Assembly: GCA_034435835.1 (NCBI GenBank)
Contig: DAOTWF010000017.1
Coordinates: forward strand, 1 to 64,000
Direction: 5' to 3'
DNA: 64,000 nucleotides
Source of the DNA: CALJTV01 sp034435835
GTDB lineage: Bacteria > Chloroflexota > Dehalococcoidia > GIF9 > UBA5629
Each line of letters opens with the position of its first letter. Position 1 is the stretch's first letter. The position numbers were made by a program, and so were the translations under genes. The notes beneath the pieces were generated by a model. That model had not been told where the DNA came from. It searched no databases and saw nothing but the letters and a program-made list of their open reading frames with translations. This document shows positions 33,111 through 41,502 of this stretch, piece by piece.

Positions 33111-34640
33111 ATGGCAAGAGCAGTGGTAGTGGTGGACATGCTCAGAGGCTTTATGGAGGAGGGCTACCCACTCTATTGCGGTCCCCGGGCACGCCGCATC
33201 ATCCCCAACATGCAGAGGCTCCTCGAGGACGAGCTGGCTAAGAGCTCGAAAATATTCTTTGTCTGCGATAGCCACGATAAGGACGACCCCGAGTTCGCCA
33301 TGTTTCCGCCCCACTGCATAGAGGGCACGCCCGAAAGTGAAATCATCCCCGAACTTGCCAAATACCCCGGCAAAAAGATACCAAAAAAGACCTATAGCCC
33401 GTTCTACGGCACGGCACTGGAGAAGGAGCTGGCAGCGCTCAAGCCCGAGGCAGTAGTCATCTGCGGCGTCTGCACCCATATCTGCGTCCTCCACGGCGTC
33501 TCCGAAGCCAGGCTTCGCGGCTACCAGGTGGAGGTACCGGTGGACTGCGTCGGCGACTTCGATGATAAAGCTCATAACTTCGCCCTGGACTACATCCAGC
33601 GCGTGCTCGGCGCCGGGCTCACCAGGGCGGTGCCACAGGTCACCCCCAAGCCTAAGTTCGAGATCCTCGACTACATCATCACCGGTGATACCTCGGACGT
33701 CTACTTCGTCCGCACTGTGGAGATACTGAAGAAGGAGGGCTTGGACCCTGTAGCCACCATGGAGGTCTTCCCCAGCCGCGCCGGCATCCTCTGCGGCATG
33801 GAGGAGGTGAAGGCACTTTTGGAGAAGATACTCCCCGAGGACAACCGCGAGGTCTGGGCTCTCGCCGATGGCGAGCCCTTCGAGAGGAAGGAGGTGGTGC
33901 TGCGCATCACCGCCCCCTACCAGAGCTATGGCATCTACGAGACCGTCTACCTCGGCATCCTTTCCCACTGCAGCGGCTGGGCGACGGCGGCTAAAGAGTG
34001 CGTGGACGCCGCCCAGGGTATCCCCGTAATCAGCTTCGGCGCCCGCCATGTCCATCCACTGGTAGCGGGCATCATGGACTACTCCGCTATAGTCGGCGGC
34101 TGCGCCGGCTGCTCCAGCATCCTCGGCGCCAGGCTCGCCGGAATCCAGCCCTCCGGTACTATGCCCCACGCTCTGATAATCGTCATGGGCGATGCCGCAA
34201 GAGCCACCCTGGCTTTCGACAGACATATGCCGCCGGAGGTACCCCGCATCGCCCTGGTGGACACCTTCAAGGACGAGCCCGAAGAGGCAGTGATAGTGGC
34301 TCAAGCCATGCAGGGCAAGCTCCAGGGCGTCCGCCTCGATACACCGGGTGAGCGTGGCGGCGTCACCGCTGATTTGGTCAAGGAGACCAGGGCGCGGCTC
34401 GACCTCGCCGGCTTCAAGAACGTCAAAATTTTCGTCAGCGGAGGGCTAAGTCCCGAGCGCATCAAGTACTTCATCGAGTCCGGCGCGCCGGTGGACTACT
34501 TCGGCGTGGGCAGCTACATCAGCGATGCCAGACCCATAGACTTCACCGCCGACCTCCACGCCGTCGAGGGCAAGCCCATCGCAAAGCGCGGCAGGATACC
34601 CGGCATCACCCCCAACCCCAGGCTCAGGCGCATACTTTAG
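33111..34640 (+). CDS. Fused nicotinamidase (isochorismatase fold) and nicotinate phosphoribosyltransferase
   Basis: 509 residues, two domains. Residues 1-175 are an isochorismatase-fold amidase. Asp9 is in VVVVDMLRGF, Lys92 in KKTYSPFYGT and Cys125 in GVCTHICVLH form the catalytic triad. The metal site Asp53/His55/His68 is in CDSHDKDD and FPPHCIEGT, as in nicotinamidases. Residues 180-509 are a nicotinate phosphoribosyltransferase (SRAGILCGMEEVKALLE, ISFGARHVHP, DTFKDEPEEA, VFVSGGL-like KIFVSGGLSPERI, DYFGVGSYI). A single chain would turn nicotinamide into nicotinate and then NaMN, the first two steps of NAD salvage. An AAGGAGG Shine-Dalgarno precedes the ATG. Confidence 0.88.
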   Translation: MARAVVVVDMLRGFMEEGYPLYCGPRARRIIPNMQRLLEDELAKSSKIFFVCDSHDKDDPEFAMFPPHCIEGTPESEIIPELAKYPGKKIPKKTYSPFYGTALEKELAALKPEAVVICGVCTHICVLHGVSEARLRGYQVEVPVDCVGDFDDKAHNFALDYIQRVLGAGLTRAVPQVTPKPKFEILDYIITGDTSDVYFVRTVEILKKEGLDPVATMEVFPSRAGILCGMEEVKALLEKILPEDNREVWALADGEPFERKEVVLRITAPYQSYGIYETVYLGILSHCSGWATAAKECVDAAQGIPVISFGARHVHPLVAGIMDYSAIVGGCAGCSSILGARLAGIQPSGTMPHALIIVMGDAARATLAFDRHMPPEVPRIALVDTFKDEPEEAVIVAQAMQGKLQGVRLDTPGERGGVTADLVKETRARLDLAGFKNVKIFVSGGLSPERIKYFIESGAPVDYFGVGSYISDARPIDFTADLHAVEGKPIAKRGRIPGITPNPRLRRIL

Positions 34641-34643
34641 ACC

Positions 34644-35264
34644 ATGTCTGCGCAAGTCGCCATCGGTCTAGCAGCGGTAGCCATCGGCTACCTCCTCGGC
34701 TCCATACCCTTCGCCTACATCGTTACCAGGCTGGCTAAAGGGGCAGACATCCGCAAAATAGACACCGGCAACGTCGGCGCCGGCGCCGTCTTCCGCCAGG
34801 TGGGCATCTGGGGTGGAGCCATAACCGCCATCGGTGATACCGCCAAGGGCTCCGCCGCCGTCCTCATCGCTGAAGCGTTTAGCCTCCCCCTTCCCTGGGT
34901 GCTGGCTGCGGGCGCCGCCGCCTGGGTGGGGCACATGTACCCCGTGTACCTCAAGTTCAAGGGCGGGCAGGGGGTCGCCACCATCATCGGCATCTTCCTC
35001 GTCCTCGCCCCCAAAGCCATCGGCTGCAACTTGCTTTTGCTTGCCATCGCCCTGCTCCTCGTCCGTCACCTCGCCATCTCCATCTTCCTCTCCTCACCAT
35101 TCCTCCCTTTGTTCATCTGGCTACTTTACGGCTCGCTGTGGCTCACCTTTTACGCCCTGGCTATCGTCCTCTTCCTCATGTACCGCAACCGCCGCGGCAT
35201 CCCTAGCCTCAAGACCATCCGCCTCCACAAGCCAGATCTCAGCAGCCCATTTCGCCGCAGATAG
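34644..35264 (+). CDS. plsY: Glycerol-3-phosphate acyltransferase PlsY
   Basis: 206 residues with five to six hydrophobic helices. The three PlsY motifs are present: GYLLGSIPFAYI, DTGNVGAGAVFRQ (usually SGNPGATN) and GHMYPVYLKFKGGQGVAT at 97-113. The enzyme transfers an acyl group from acyl-phosphate to glycerol-3-phosphate at the membrane. In motif three the usual Lys before GVAT is Gln109, and motif two is also altered, so this may be a divergent paralogue. It begins 3 bases after the NAD-salvage fusion gene. Confidence 0.87.
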   Translation: MSAQVAIGLAAVAIGYLLGSIPFAYIVTRLAKGADIRKIDTGNVGAGAVFRQVGIWGGAITAIGDTAKGSAAVLIAEAFSLPLPWVLAAGAAAWVGHMYPVYLKFKGGQGVATIIGIFLVLAPKAIGCNLLLLAIALLLVRHLAISIFLSSPFLPLFIWLLYGSLWLTFYALAIVLFLMYRNRRGIPSLKTIRLHKPDLSSPFRRR

Positions 35265-35310
35265 CGCGATACGCCGTCATCATCCACAGCTAGCCTTATC
35301 CCCACCACCC

Positions 35311-35319
35311 TGCTATAAT
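35311..35319 (+). promoter_or_regulatory. Extended -10 promoter for the dehydratase/activase operon
   Basis: TGC followed by a perfect TATAAT (35314-35319). The usual -35 position shows no good match. The start at 35341 follows an AAGGGGG Shine-Dalgarno. Confidence 0.5.
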
Positions 35320-35340
35320 ACGCGGACAAGGGGGCGAACC

Positions 35341-36681
35341 ATGACCACTGGCGAGAAGAAGAGGGTGATCAACCGCGTCAAAGCCATGTACCCGCTGCGG
35401 GCTAAGGTGGACGAGTCCTATATGCGCAGCCTGGAGGCGATAAAAGCGGGCAAGCCCACAGTCTGGGCGATGCTCAATTTCTGCTACGGCGACCCCGTCC
35501 TCAAAGCCATGGACATCGAGGTGGTCTACCCGGAGAACTACGGTGCCGCCCTTGCCGCCGCCGGGGTTGCCAAGGAATATCTCGACCGCTCTGATGCCGA
35601 GGGCTTCCCCACCCACCTCTGCGGCTACAGCCGGGCTAACTTCGGCTACGCTGCCAGGCTGGTGGAGCTGGGCGGAAAACCGCCGCCAGAAGCCCCCATG
35701 GGCGGCATGCCCAAGCCGCTGTTTCTGCTTTCCTCTGTCGCCGTGTGCGACGCCAGGTATAAATGGTTCCAGGCGCTGGGGCGCTACCTCGACGTGCCGG
35801 TGTGGACACTGGAGGCACCACTCCCTGGCATCAGGGAGTTCCAGCTCGGCGACTGCTACGAGGAGATGGTGAAGCTCGGCATGAAGCACCTTCGCAATTT
35901 CGTCGCCTTCGTGGAGAGGGCGGTGGGCAGGAAGATGGACTGGGACCGACTGGACGAGATAGTCAACCTGATGATGGAGATAAACCATGTCTCCCACAAG
36001 GTCAATGAGCTGCGCAAGGCAAAGCCCTGTCCCATGCACAGCCGCGACTTCTGGAGCGCCATGCCGCCGGCACTTTTCCTGCTCGGCGATTTGAAGGAGT
36101 CCCTCCAGCTTTATAAGAACCTATACGACGAGGTCGCCGAAAGGGTAAAGAACGGCGTCAGCGCCATACCCGAGGAGAAGTACCGGCTGGTGTTCGCCGA
36201 GCTGCCGCCATGGCACAGCCTTGACCTATTCGACAGGCTGGCGGAGAGGGGCTGGAACTTCGTCATCGAGAGCTTCGGTTACCACCCACCACCACCGGTG
36301 GACCTAAGCCACGTCTCCGACCCCGTAGAGCGCATCGCCAGGTACAGCCTGCAGCGAATGGTGGCTAATTACAGGGACGCCCTGGAGAAGAAGGTGGTCG
36401 CCGGCGCCGACGTCTATATCTATCTGAAATATGTCTCGGAGTGGAAGTGCGATGGCGCCCTTTTGCATCCGCTCATCAGTTGTCGCAGCGCCTCCACCCA
36501 CCTCCCCCACCTAGCGAATATACTCATGGAACGGCTCAAGGTGCCCTCGCTCATCGTCGAGGGGGACATCGTTGATTTGCGTTTATTCAACCCGCAGGAC
36601 GCCCTCGCCAGAGCGGAGCCCTTCGAGGAAGCCATGGAGCACTACCGTAAGGTGAGGTGGGAGGCAGGCTTCGACTGGTAA
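35341..36681 (+). CDS. 2-hydroxyacyl-CoA dehydratase/benzoyl-CoA reductase-type subunit (larger, BcrB/BzdO-like)
   Basis: 446 residues of the HgdB/BcrB-BcrC family. The typical beginning (AMLNFCYGDPVLKAMDIEVVY PE region) and the mid motif HLPHLANIL are present. Cys residues in NFCYGD, THLCGYSR and AVCDARYK are placed as ligands of the catalytic [4Fe-4S] cluster. The protein takes a low-potential electron from an activase and passes it to an enoyl- or aryl-CoA thioester. Length 446 is close to BzdO/BcrB (about 435-450). The ATG at 35341 is fixed by the Shine-Dalgarno and by the promoter at 35314; a much longer open frame upstream is a shadow of plsY. Confidence 0.85.
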   Translation: MTTGEKKRVINRVKAMYPLRAKVDESYMRSLEAIKAGKPTVWAMLNFCYGDPVLKAMDIEVVYPENYGAALAAAGVAKEYLDRSDAEGFPTHLCGYSRANFGYAARLVELGGKPPPEAPMGGMPKPLFLLSSVAVCDARYKWFQALGRYLDVPVWTLEAPLPGIREFQLGDCYEEMVKLGMKHLRNFVAFVERAVGRKMDWDRLDEIVNLMMEINHVSHKVNELRKAKPCPMHSRDFWSAMPPALFLLGDLKESLQLYKNLYDEVAERVKNGVSAIPEEKYRLVFAELPPWHSLDLFDRLAERGWNFVIESFGYHPPPPVDLSHVSDPVERIARYSLQRMVANYRDALEKKVVAGADVYIYLKYVSEWKCDGALLHPLISCRSASTHLPHLANILMERLKVPSLIVEGDIVDLRLFNPQDALARAEPFEEAMEHYRKVRWEAGFDW

Positions 36682-36714
36682 AACCACAACACAGCAACCG
36701 CAGGAGTGATAGAT

Positions 36715-37875
36715 ATGGCAGCTAAAGGGCTGGCAAAAGCAGAGGAGCTCTACCATGACCGCACCCGCAGGGTGAAGGAACTGCGGGCAAAGGGCAAAAA
36801 GGTCATCGGCTATCCCTGCGTCTACGTGCCGCTGGAGCTGCTGGCAGCACTGGACATCGTCCCCTACCGCATCTGCGGCGAGATGAGGGAGCCGGTGACC
36901 GAGGCGGACAGGGTGTTGCCGGCGTCTTTCTGCCCCATCATGCGCTCCTGCCTCGACTGTTCACTCAAGGGTAAACACGACTTCCTCGACGGCATCATCA
37001 CTATCCACGCCAGCGACCCGCAGGAGAAGACCGCCCGCATCTGGCAGTCCTATACTAAACTGCCCTACTTCCATTTCATCGATATGCCCGGCACCACCCG
37101 CACCGAAGCCCTGGAGTACTTCGCCAGCCAGCTCGATGGTCTGGTGACCACACTAGAGTCCTTCAGTGGGAAAAAGCTGTCAGCGGACAGGCTCAATAAA
37201 GCCATCGAGGCTTACAACCAGCAGCGCCTTTTGGTTCAGTCGCTCTTCGAGCTCACCAAGCCATCGCCACCACTCATCACCGGCAGCGAAATCATCAAAA
37301 CAATCAAGGCGGTGATGAGCCTGCCCATGGACGAGGGCAACCAGCTGCTCAACGAGGTCATCGAGGAAGTAAAGGCACGGAAGGAGAAGCCGCAGGCTAA
37401 GCGCGCTCGTCTGCTCCTCTGGGGAAGCACCACCGATGACACCGCGGTGATGTCCGTGCTGGAAGCGGACGCCAACGTGGTCTTTCTTGAGGACTGCGCC
37501 GGCTATCGCCCCTACCGCGGGAAGGTAATTGTGGCTACGGACGCAGTGACGGCACTTGCCATCCATTATCTGCTGGAGATAACCTGCGCCCGCACTTTCA
37601 TCCAGAACACCACCACGCCGACAAAGAAGGACTACCGGCAGGACCTGCAGGGACGCTATGGCTATCTCGAGAGCATAATCACAGACTGGAAGATCGATGG
37701 CGTCGTCCTGCTGCTGGTCAGGTACTGCGACCCCTTTGCCTTCGAGGTGCCGGCGGTGAAGGACTACTTCGCCAGCCTGGGCATACCCGCCACCTACATA
37801 GAGTACGATTACACCGAGGGCTCGCTAGCTCCGATGCGGACGCGGGTGGAGGCATTTCTGGAGACAATTGGCTGA
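36715..37875 (+). CDS. 2-hydroxyacyl-CoA dehydratase/benzoyl-CoA reductase-type subunit (smaller, BcrC/BzdN-like)
   Basis: 386 residues, the same length as BcrC. The motifs GKKVIGYPCVYVPLELLAAL, ADRVLPASFCPIMRSCLDC and the later QNTTTPTKKDY and LLLVRYCDPFAFE are those of the HgdB-type subunit. Cys residues in GYPC, SFCP and RYCD match the cluster-ligand pattern. The subunit pairs with the 446-residue protein before it (34-base gap). AGGAG precedes ATG 36715. Its stop overlaps the TTG start of the first activase by 8 bases. Confidence 0.85.
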   Translation: MAAKGLAKAEELYHDRTRRVKELRAKGKKVIGYPCVYVPLELLAALDIVPYRICGEMREPVTEADRVLPASFCPIMRSCLDCSLKGKHDFLDGIITIHASDPQEKTARIWQSYTKLPYFHFIDMPGTTRTEALEYFASQLDGLVTTLESFSGKKLSADRLNKAIEAYNQQRLLVQSLFELTKPSPPLITGSEIIKTIKAVMSLPMDEGNQLLNEVIEEVKARKEKPQAKRARLLLWGSTTDDTAVMSVLEADANVVFLEDCAGYRPYRGKVIVATDAVTALAIHYLLEITCARTFIQNTTTPTKKDYRQDLQGRYGYLESIITDWKIDGVVLLLVRYCDPFAFEVPAVKDYFASLGIPATYIEYDYTEGSLAPMRTRVEAFLETIG

Positions 37876-38743
37876 AGCAAGTCCACTGGACCACCTCTAC
37901 TTCGCCGGCATCGATATCGGCTCCACCATGACCAAAGCCGTAATCATAAATGCCGGCGGCGATGTCGTCTCCGCCATCAAAGGTCCCACCGGCGCCGAGC
38001 ACCGCCACCTTGCCAACGAGGTGATGGCAAACGCGCTGAAAAGCGCCGGGCTGAGGCTGGAGGAAATCGCCCGCATCGTCGCCACCGGCTATGGCAGGTT
38101 CAATGTCCCCTTCGCCGACGAACACATCACCGAGCTCTCCTGCCACGCCAGGGGCGTCCACCATTTCTTCCCGCACGCCAGGACGGTGGTGGACATCGGC
38201 GGGCAGGACGCCAAGTGCCTTAAGGTGAGGGAAGGGAGGCTGGTGGACTTCGCCATGAACGATAAGTGCGCCGCCGGCACCGGCAGGTTCCTGGAGCTCA
38301 CCGCACAGAGCCTTGGCATCGGGCTGGATGACCTGGCGGCGCTGTCGCAGAAAGCCAGAAAACCTGTGGAGATCAGCAACATGTGCACCATCTTCGCCCA
38401 GCAGGAGGTGGTGATGCGGCTTTCGCAGGGGGAAAGGATAGAGGACATCATCGCCGGACTGCACCGCGCCCTTGCTGAGAGGGTGGTGGCGCTGGCACGG
38501 AGGCTGGGGGTGGAGCCAGCGGTGGTGCTCACCGGCGGCGTCGCCAAGAACGCCGGCATGGTGCAGGCGATGGGGGAAGCCCTGGGCTGCGACCTCCTCG
38601 TCCCTGAGGAGCCTCTGCTCACCGGCGCCCTGGGCGCCGCTTTGCTCGCCAGGGAGCGCACCGAGAGGCTGCTGGCACAGGGTAAGCCGCTGGAGAGAAA
38701 AGCACGACGGCTGGAGAAAGCCACCTTCTATAGCGAGGGCTAA
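37868..38743 (+). CDS. Activase ATPase, BcrA/BadF family (first)
   Basis: 291 residues of the ASKHA ATPase family, starting at a TTG that overlaps the previous stop. The nucleotide-binding motifs are GIDIGSTMTKAVI, VVDIGGQDAK and VVLTGGVAKNAGM. The dimer-bridging [4Fe-4S] ligands are Cys134 (CAAGTGRF) and Cys173 (SNMCTIF). ATP hydrolysis drives a low-potential electron from ferredoxin into the reductase/dehydratase. The length matches BzdP (about 292). It is one of two different activases in this operon. Confidence 0.92.
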   Translation: MAEASPLDHLYFAGIDIGSTMTKAVIINAGGDVVSAIKGPTGAEHRHLANEVMANALKSAGLRLEEIARIVATGYGRFNVPFADEHITELSCHARGVHHFFPHARTVVDIGGQDAKCLKVREGRLVDFAMNDKCAAGTGRFLELTAQSLGIGLDDLAALSQKARKPVEISNMCTIFAQQEVVMRLSQGERIEDIIAGLHRALAERVVALARRLGVEPAVVLTGGVAKNAGMVQAMGEALGCDLLVPEEPLLTGALGAALLARERTERLLAQGKPLERKARRLEKATFYSEG

Positions 38744-38744
38744 A

Positions 38745-39521
38745 ATGGCATGGTGCCTGGGCATAGACGTCGGCTCGGCATACAGCAAGGGAGTCCTGCT
38801 CAGGGGCTCGGAGATCGCTGCGTCCGCCATCAGGCTCTCCGGCATAGACCACCGCGCAACCGCAGATGCCATCAGGGAGGAACTGCTCGCCGGGCTCAAG
38901 GAAGCACCGCGGTCGCTCACGGTGATCGCCACCGGAGTTGGTGCCGGCAACGTCGTCTATGCCACGAATAAAACGAGCGACATCGTCTGCACCGCCCGGG
39001 GGATAAACCGGCTTTTCCCGGAAGTGAGGACGGCGATAGACATCGGCGCCCAGTCCGCCAGGGTGATAAAGCTGGACGGAAAGGGTATGGTCACTGACTT
39101 TCTCCTCAGCGAGAAGTGCGCCGCCGGCAGCGGCCGCTTCATCGAGGTCATCGCCAATGTGTTGCGCATCAACCTTGATGAGTTCGCTGCTCTCTCGCTC
39201 AGGTCGAAAAGCCCGGTGGCATTCAGCACCGGATGTGCTGTGTTCGGCGAGTCCGAGGCGATAACGCGGGTGGCGGAGGGGGTGGCGAAGGAGGACATCG
39301 CCGCCGGTGTCAACCTGGCGCTTGCCGCCAAGATAGCCTCGCTGATAAAGCGCGTCGGGCTGCAATCTCCCTGCGCCGTCTGCGGCGGCGGTGCGCTTAA
39401 TCACGGGCTGATCAAGACGGTGGAAAAAGAGCTGGGAATAGAGCTTCTGGTGCCTTCGGAGCCGAGGACGGTCACCGCCTTGGGCGCCGCCATACAGGCA
39501 TGCTCCGGGGCTGCCGGCTAA
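38745..39521 (+). CDS. Activase ATPase, BcrD-like (second, divergent)
   Basis: 258 residues. The family motifs GIDVGSAYSKGVLL, AIDIGAQSAR and CAVCGGGALNHGL are present, with cluster Cys125 (CAAGSGRF) and Cys164 (STGCAVFGES). In the first activase the second motif is GGQDAK; here it is GAQSAR, so the Asp is lost, and the C-terminus is shorter. Such an unequal activase pair is typical of class I benzoyl-CoA reductase (BcrA/BcrD or BzdP/BzdQ) and not of single-activase 2-hydroxyglutaryl-CoA dehydratase systems. Start ATG 38745 lies one base after the preceding stop. Confidence 0.88.
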   Translation: MAWCLGIDVGSAYSKGVLLRGSEIAASAIRLSGIDHRATADAIREELLAGLKEAPRSLTVIATGVGAGNVVYATNKTSDIVCTARGINRLFPEVRTAIDIGAQSARVIKLDGKGMVTDFLLSEKCAAGSGRFIEVIANVLRINLDEFAALSLRSKSPVAFSTGCAVFGESEAITRVAEGVAKEDIAAGVNLALAAKIASLIKRVGLQSPCAVCGGGALNHGLIKTVEKELGIELLVPSEPRTVTALGAAIQACSGAAG

Positions 39522-40519
39522 TAGCCCCTCTTCTTGTTTACCACATTGAGCAGCCTTTTGCCGTCGAGGTAACGTCTCAGGTTCTTGCAGAAGACCTCGG
39601 TCGCCCTCTGCACATAGTCCTCCATGCCGCCTGCGATGTGTGGACTGAAGATTACATTGGGCAGCTCCCAGAGGCGGCTATCGGCAGGCAGCGGCTCGGT
39701 GGCAAAGACATCCAGCCCTGCCCCGGCGATCCAGCCCTCCTCCAGAGCGCGCACCAGCGCTGCCTCATCCACTATCTCACCCCTGGCGATGTTGATAAAG
39801 TAGGCGGTGGGCCTCATACTGCGCAGCTCCTTTTCGCCAATAAGTCCTTTCGTCTCCGGGGTGAGCGGTAACGCCAGCACCACAAAATCGCTCTGCGAAA
39901 GCAATTGCACTAGCCGGTCAGGGGGGAGTAGCAAATCAACATATCTGGCACGCCCCGACTTCTGGCTCGTGCGGCGCATTGCCACCACCCTCATGCCGAA
40001 GGCTTTGGCAAGTCTCGCAACCTCCCTTCCGATGCTCCCCAGCCCCACTATCCCCACCGTCTTGGAGCACAGCACCGTGGGGATGAACCGTCCCCACTGC
40101 CGCCGCTGCTTCATCTCAAAACAGCGCGGCGCCCCCTTGGCGAACATCAGCATCAGGCTGATAACGAACTCGCCGATGGGCACAGCATGGATGCCGCTGA
40201 CGTTGGTCAGCACCACCCTGCTGTTGCGTAACTCCTCGTCCTTCAGGAACCTGTCCACCCCTGCGGACATCACCTGCACCCACTTCAGCTTCGGGGCACG
40301 GCGGACGAGGTGCTGCGGCAACCTGAAACCGTAGATAACCTCCGTCTCAACGAGCAGGTCATCAAGCTGCCTCGCGGCGGTGGCATCGCCTTTCCCTTCG
40401 GCGCGAAGGAGTTCCGAGGCATCCGTCAACCTCACCCTGCTGCTGACGCTCTCTATCCGCTCGAGGCTTGTCCCGTCCAGCGGTGCCGTTATTATCAGGT
40501 TGACCGTATCTGCGGACAT
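39518..40519 (-). CDS. D-isomer specific 2-hydroxyacid dehydrogenase
   Basis: 333 residues from the ATG at 40519 (MSADTVNLIITAPLDG); the upstream open frame adds an unlikely N-terminus. NAD-binding GLGSIGREVARLAKAFG, the substrate-side Arg in NIARGEIVDEAALV, the Glu in AGLDVFATEPLP and the His in SPHIAGGMEDY are all present. The family reduces 2-ketoacids or phosphohydroxypyruvate to D-2-hydroxyacids. It converges on and overlaps the activase operon end by 4 bases, so the two are not co-transcribed. Confidence 0.9.
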   Translation of the reverse strand: MSADTVNLIITAPLDGTSLERIESVSSRVRLTDASELLRAEGKGDATAARQLDDLLVETEVIYGFRLPQHLVRRAPKLKWVQVMSAGVDRFLKDEELRNSRVVLTNVSGIHAVPIGEFVISLMLMFAKGAPRCFEMKQRRQWGRFIPTVLCSKTVGIVGLGSIGREVARLAKAFGMRVVAMRRTSQKSGRARYVDLLLPPDRLVQLLSQSDFVVLALPLTPETKGLIGEKELRSMRPTAYFINIARGEIVDEAALVRALEEGWIAGAGLDVFATEPLPADSRLWELPNVIFSPHIAGGMEDYVQRATEVFCKNLRRYLDGKRLLNVVNKKRGY

Positions 40520-40665
40520 TTTTACAGACAGAGTGTATGACCGCGGGATGGGAAATGTCAACCCACGAGCGGGAGAGGGTGAGCAAGGATACCGATTCTT
40601 GAGGGCTAGTCCGGCATAGCCCAACGGCGTTACAATAGTGCTGCTAGAAGCAATCGGAGGTGACC

Positions 40666-41502
40666 ATGCCCACAGTAAAAGTCAACGACATCAACATCTA
40701 CTATGAGACACAGGGGGAGGGCGAACCGCTGGTGCTGGTGATGGGGCTGGGCGGTCCCCTGGAATGGTGGTTCCTACAGATTCCGGAGTTCTCCCGCCAT
40801 TACCGCGTGATAGCCTTCGATAACCGGGGGAGCGGTCGCAGCGATAAGCCGGACATACCCTACACCATGGGGATGATGGCTAACGACCTTGCGGGCCTCT
40901 TGGACGCCCTGGACATCGCCTCCGCCCACATCTTCGGCATCTCCATGGGCGGCATGATCGCCCAGCACTTCGCCCTGCTCTATCCGCACAGGGTGAAGAC
41001 TCTAGTCCTCGGCGCCACCACCCCCGGCGGCAGCCATGCCGTGTCGCCGGACGCCGAGTCAATGAAGGTGCTGTTCGACATAGAGCGGATGCAGAGTCTT
41101 GCGCCCGAAGACAGGTTCCGTGAGATGCTGCCCTTCATCTTCAGCCAGGACTTCATCCAGAGTGCCCAGTCCGTAATGCAGGAGATAGCCGTGAGGATGT
41201 CGCAGCATATTACGCCGCCGCACGGCTATATGAGGCAGGGTCAGGCGATAATGGGGCACGATACCTATGAACGGCTACCTGAGATCAAGGCGCCCACGCT
41301 GGTTATCGCCGCCGAAGAGGACAAAATAGTGCCCGTGGAGAACTCACGCATCATCGCCTCCCGCATACCCGGAGCCGAGCTGGTGCTGCTCCCGAAAGCG
41401 GGCCATGGATTCAACATCGAGCTTGCGGAGGAGGTGAATAGAGCGGTGCTCGACTTCCTCCGCCGCCACCGAAATAAGGCTGACTTGACCGCGCGTCCCT
41501 AG
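40666..41502 (+). CDS. Alpha/beta hydrolase (3-oxoadipate enol-lactonase-like)
   Basis: 278 residues. VMGLGGPLEWW (oxyanion loop), FDNRGSGRSDKP, the nucleophile in FGISMGGMIAQ, an Asp in IAAEEDKIVPVENS and the His in KAGHGFNIE form a full hydrolase set. The sequence is of the PcaD/RsbQ-like group, which includes 3-oxoadipate enol-lactonases and haloperoxidase-like enzymes. GGAGG precedes ATG 40666 with 5-base spacing; a GTG two codons upstream is less likely. It overlaps the convergent CoA-binding gene by 4 bases. Confidence 0.87.
   Translation: MPTVKVNDINIYYETQGEGEPLVLVMGLGGPLEWWFLQIPEFSRHYRVIAFDNRGSGRSDKPDIPYTMGMMANDLAGLLDALDIASAHIFGISMGGMIAQHFALLYPHRVKTLVLGATTPGGSHAVSPDAESMKVLFDIERMQSLAPEDRFREMLPFIFSQDFIQSAQSVMQEIAVRMSQHITPPHGYMRQGQAIMGHDTYERLPEIKAPTLVIAAEEDKIVPVENSRIIASRIPGAELVLLPKAGHGFNIELAEEVNRAVLDFLRRHRNKADLTARP

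Noticed and set aside
33066..34304. Antisense open frame of about 410 codons opposite the NAD-salvage fusion
   Set aside because: Shadow of the plus-strand gene, low-complexity acidic/His-rich translation without domains.
34834..35340. Open frame extending the first dehydratase subunit by 169 codons
   Set aside because: It overlaps plsY in another frame and is Ser/Pro-rich noise; a promoter and Shine-Dalgarno lie right before ATG 35341.
37718..38950. Antisense open frame of about 410 codons opposite the activase genes
   Set aside because: Both activases on the plus strand are unambiguous; the antisense product shows no family features.
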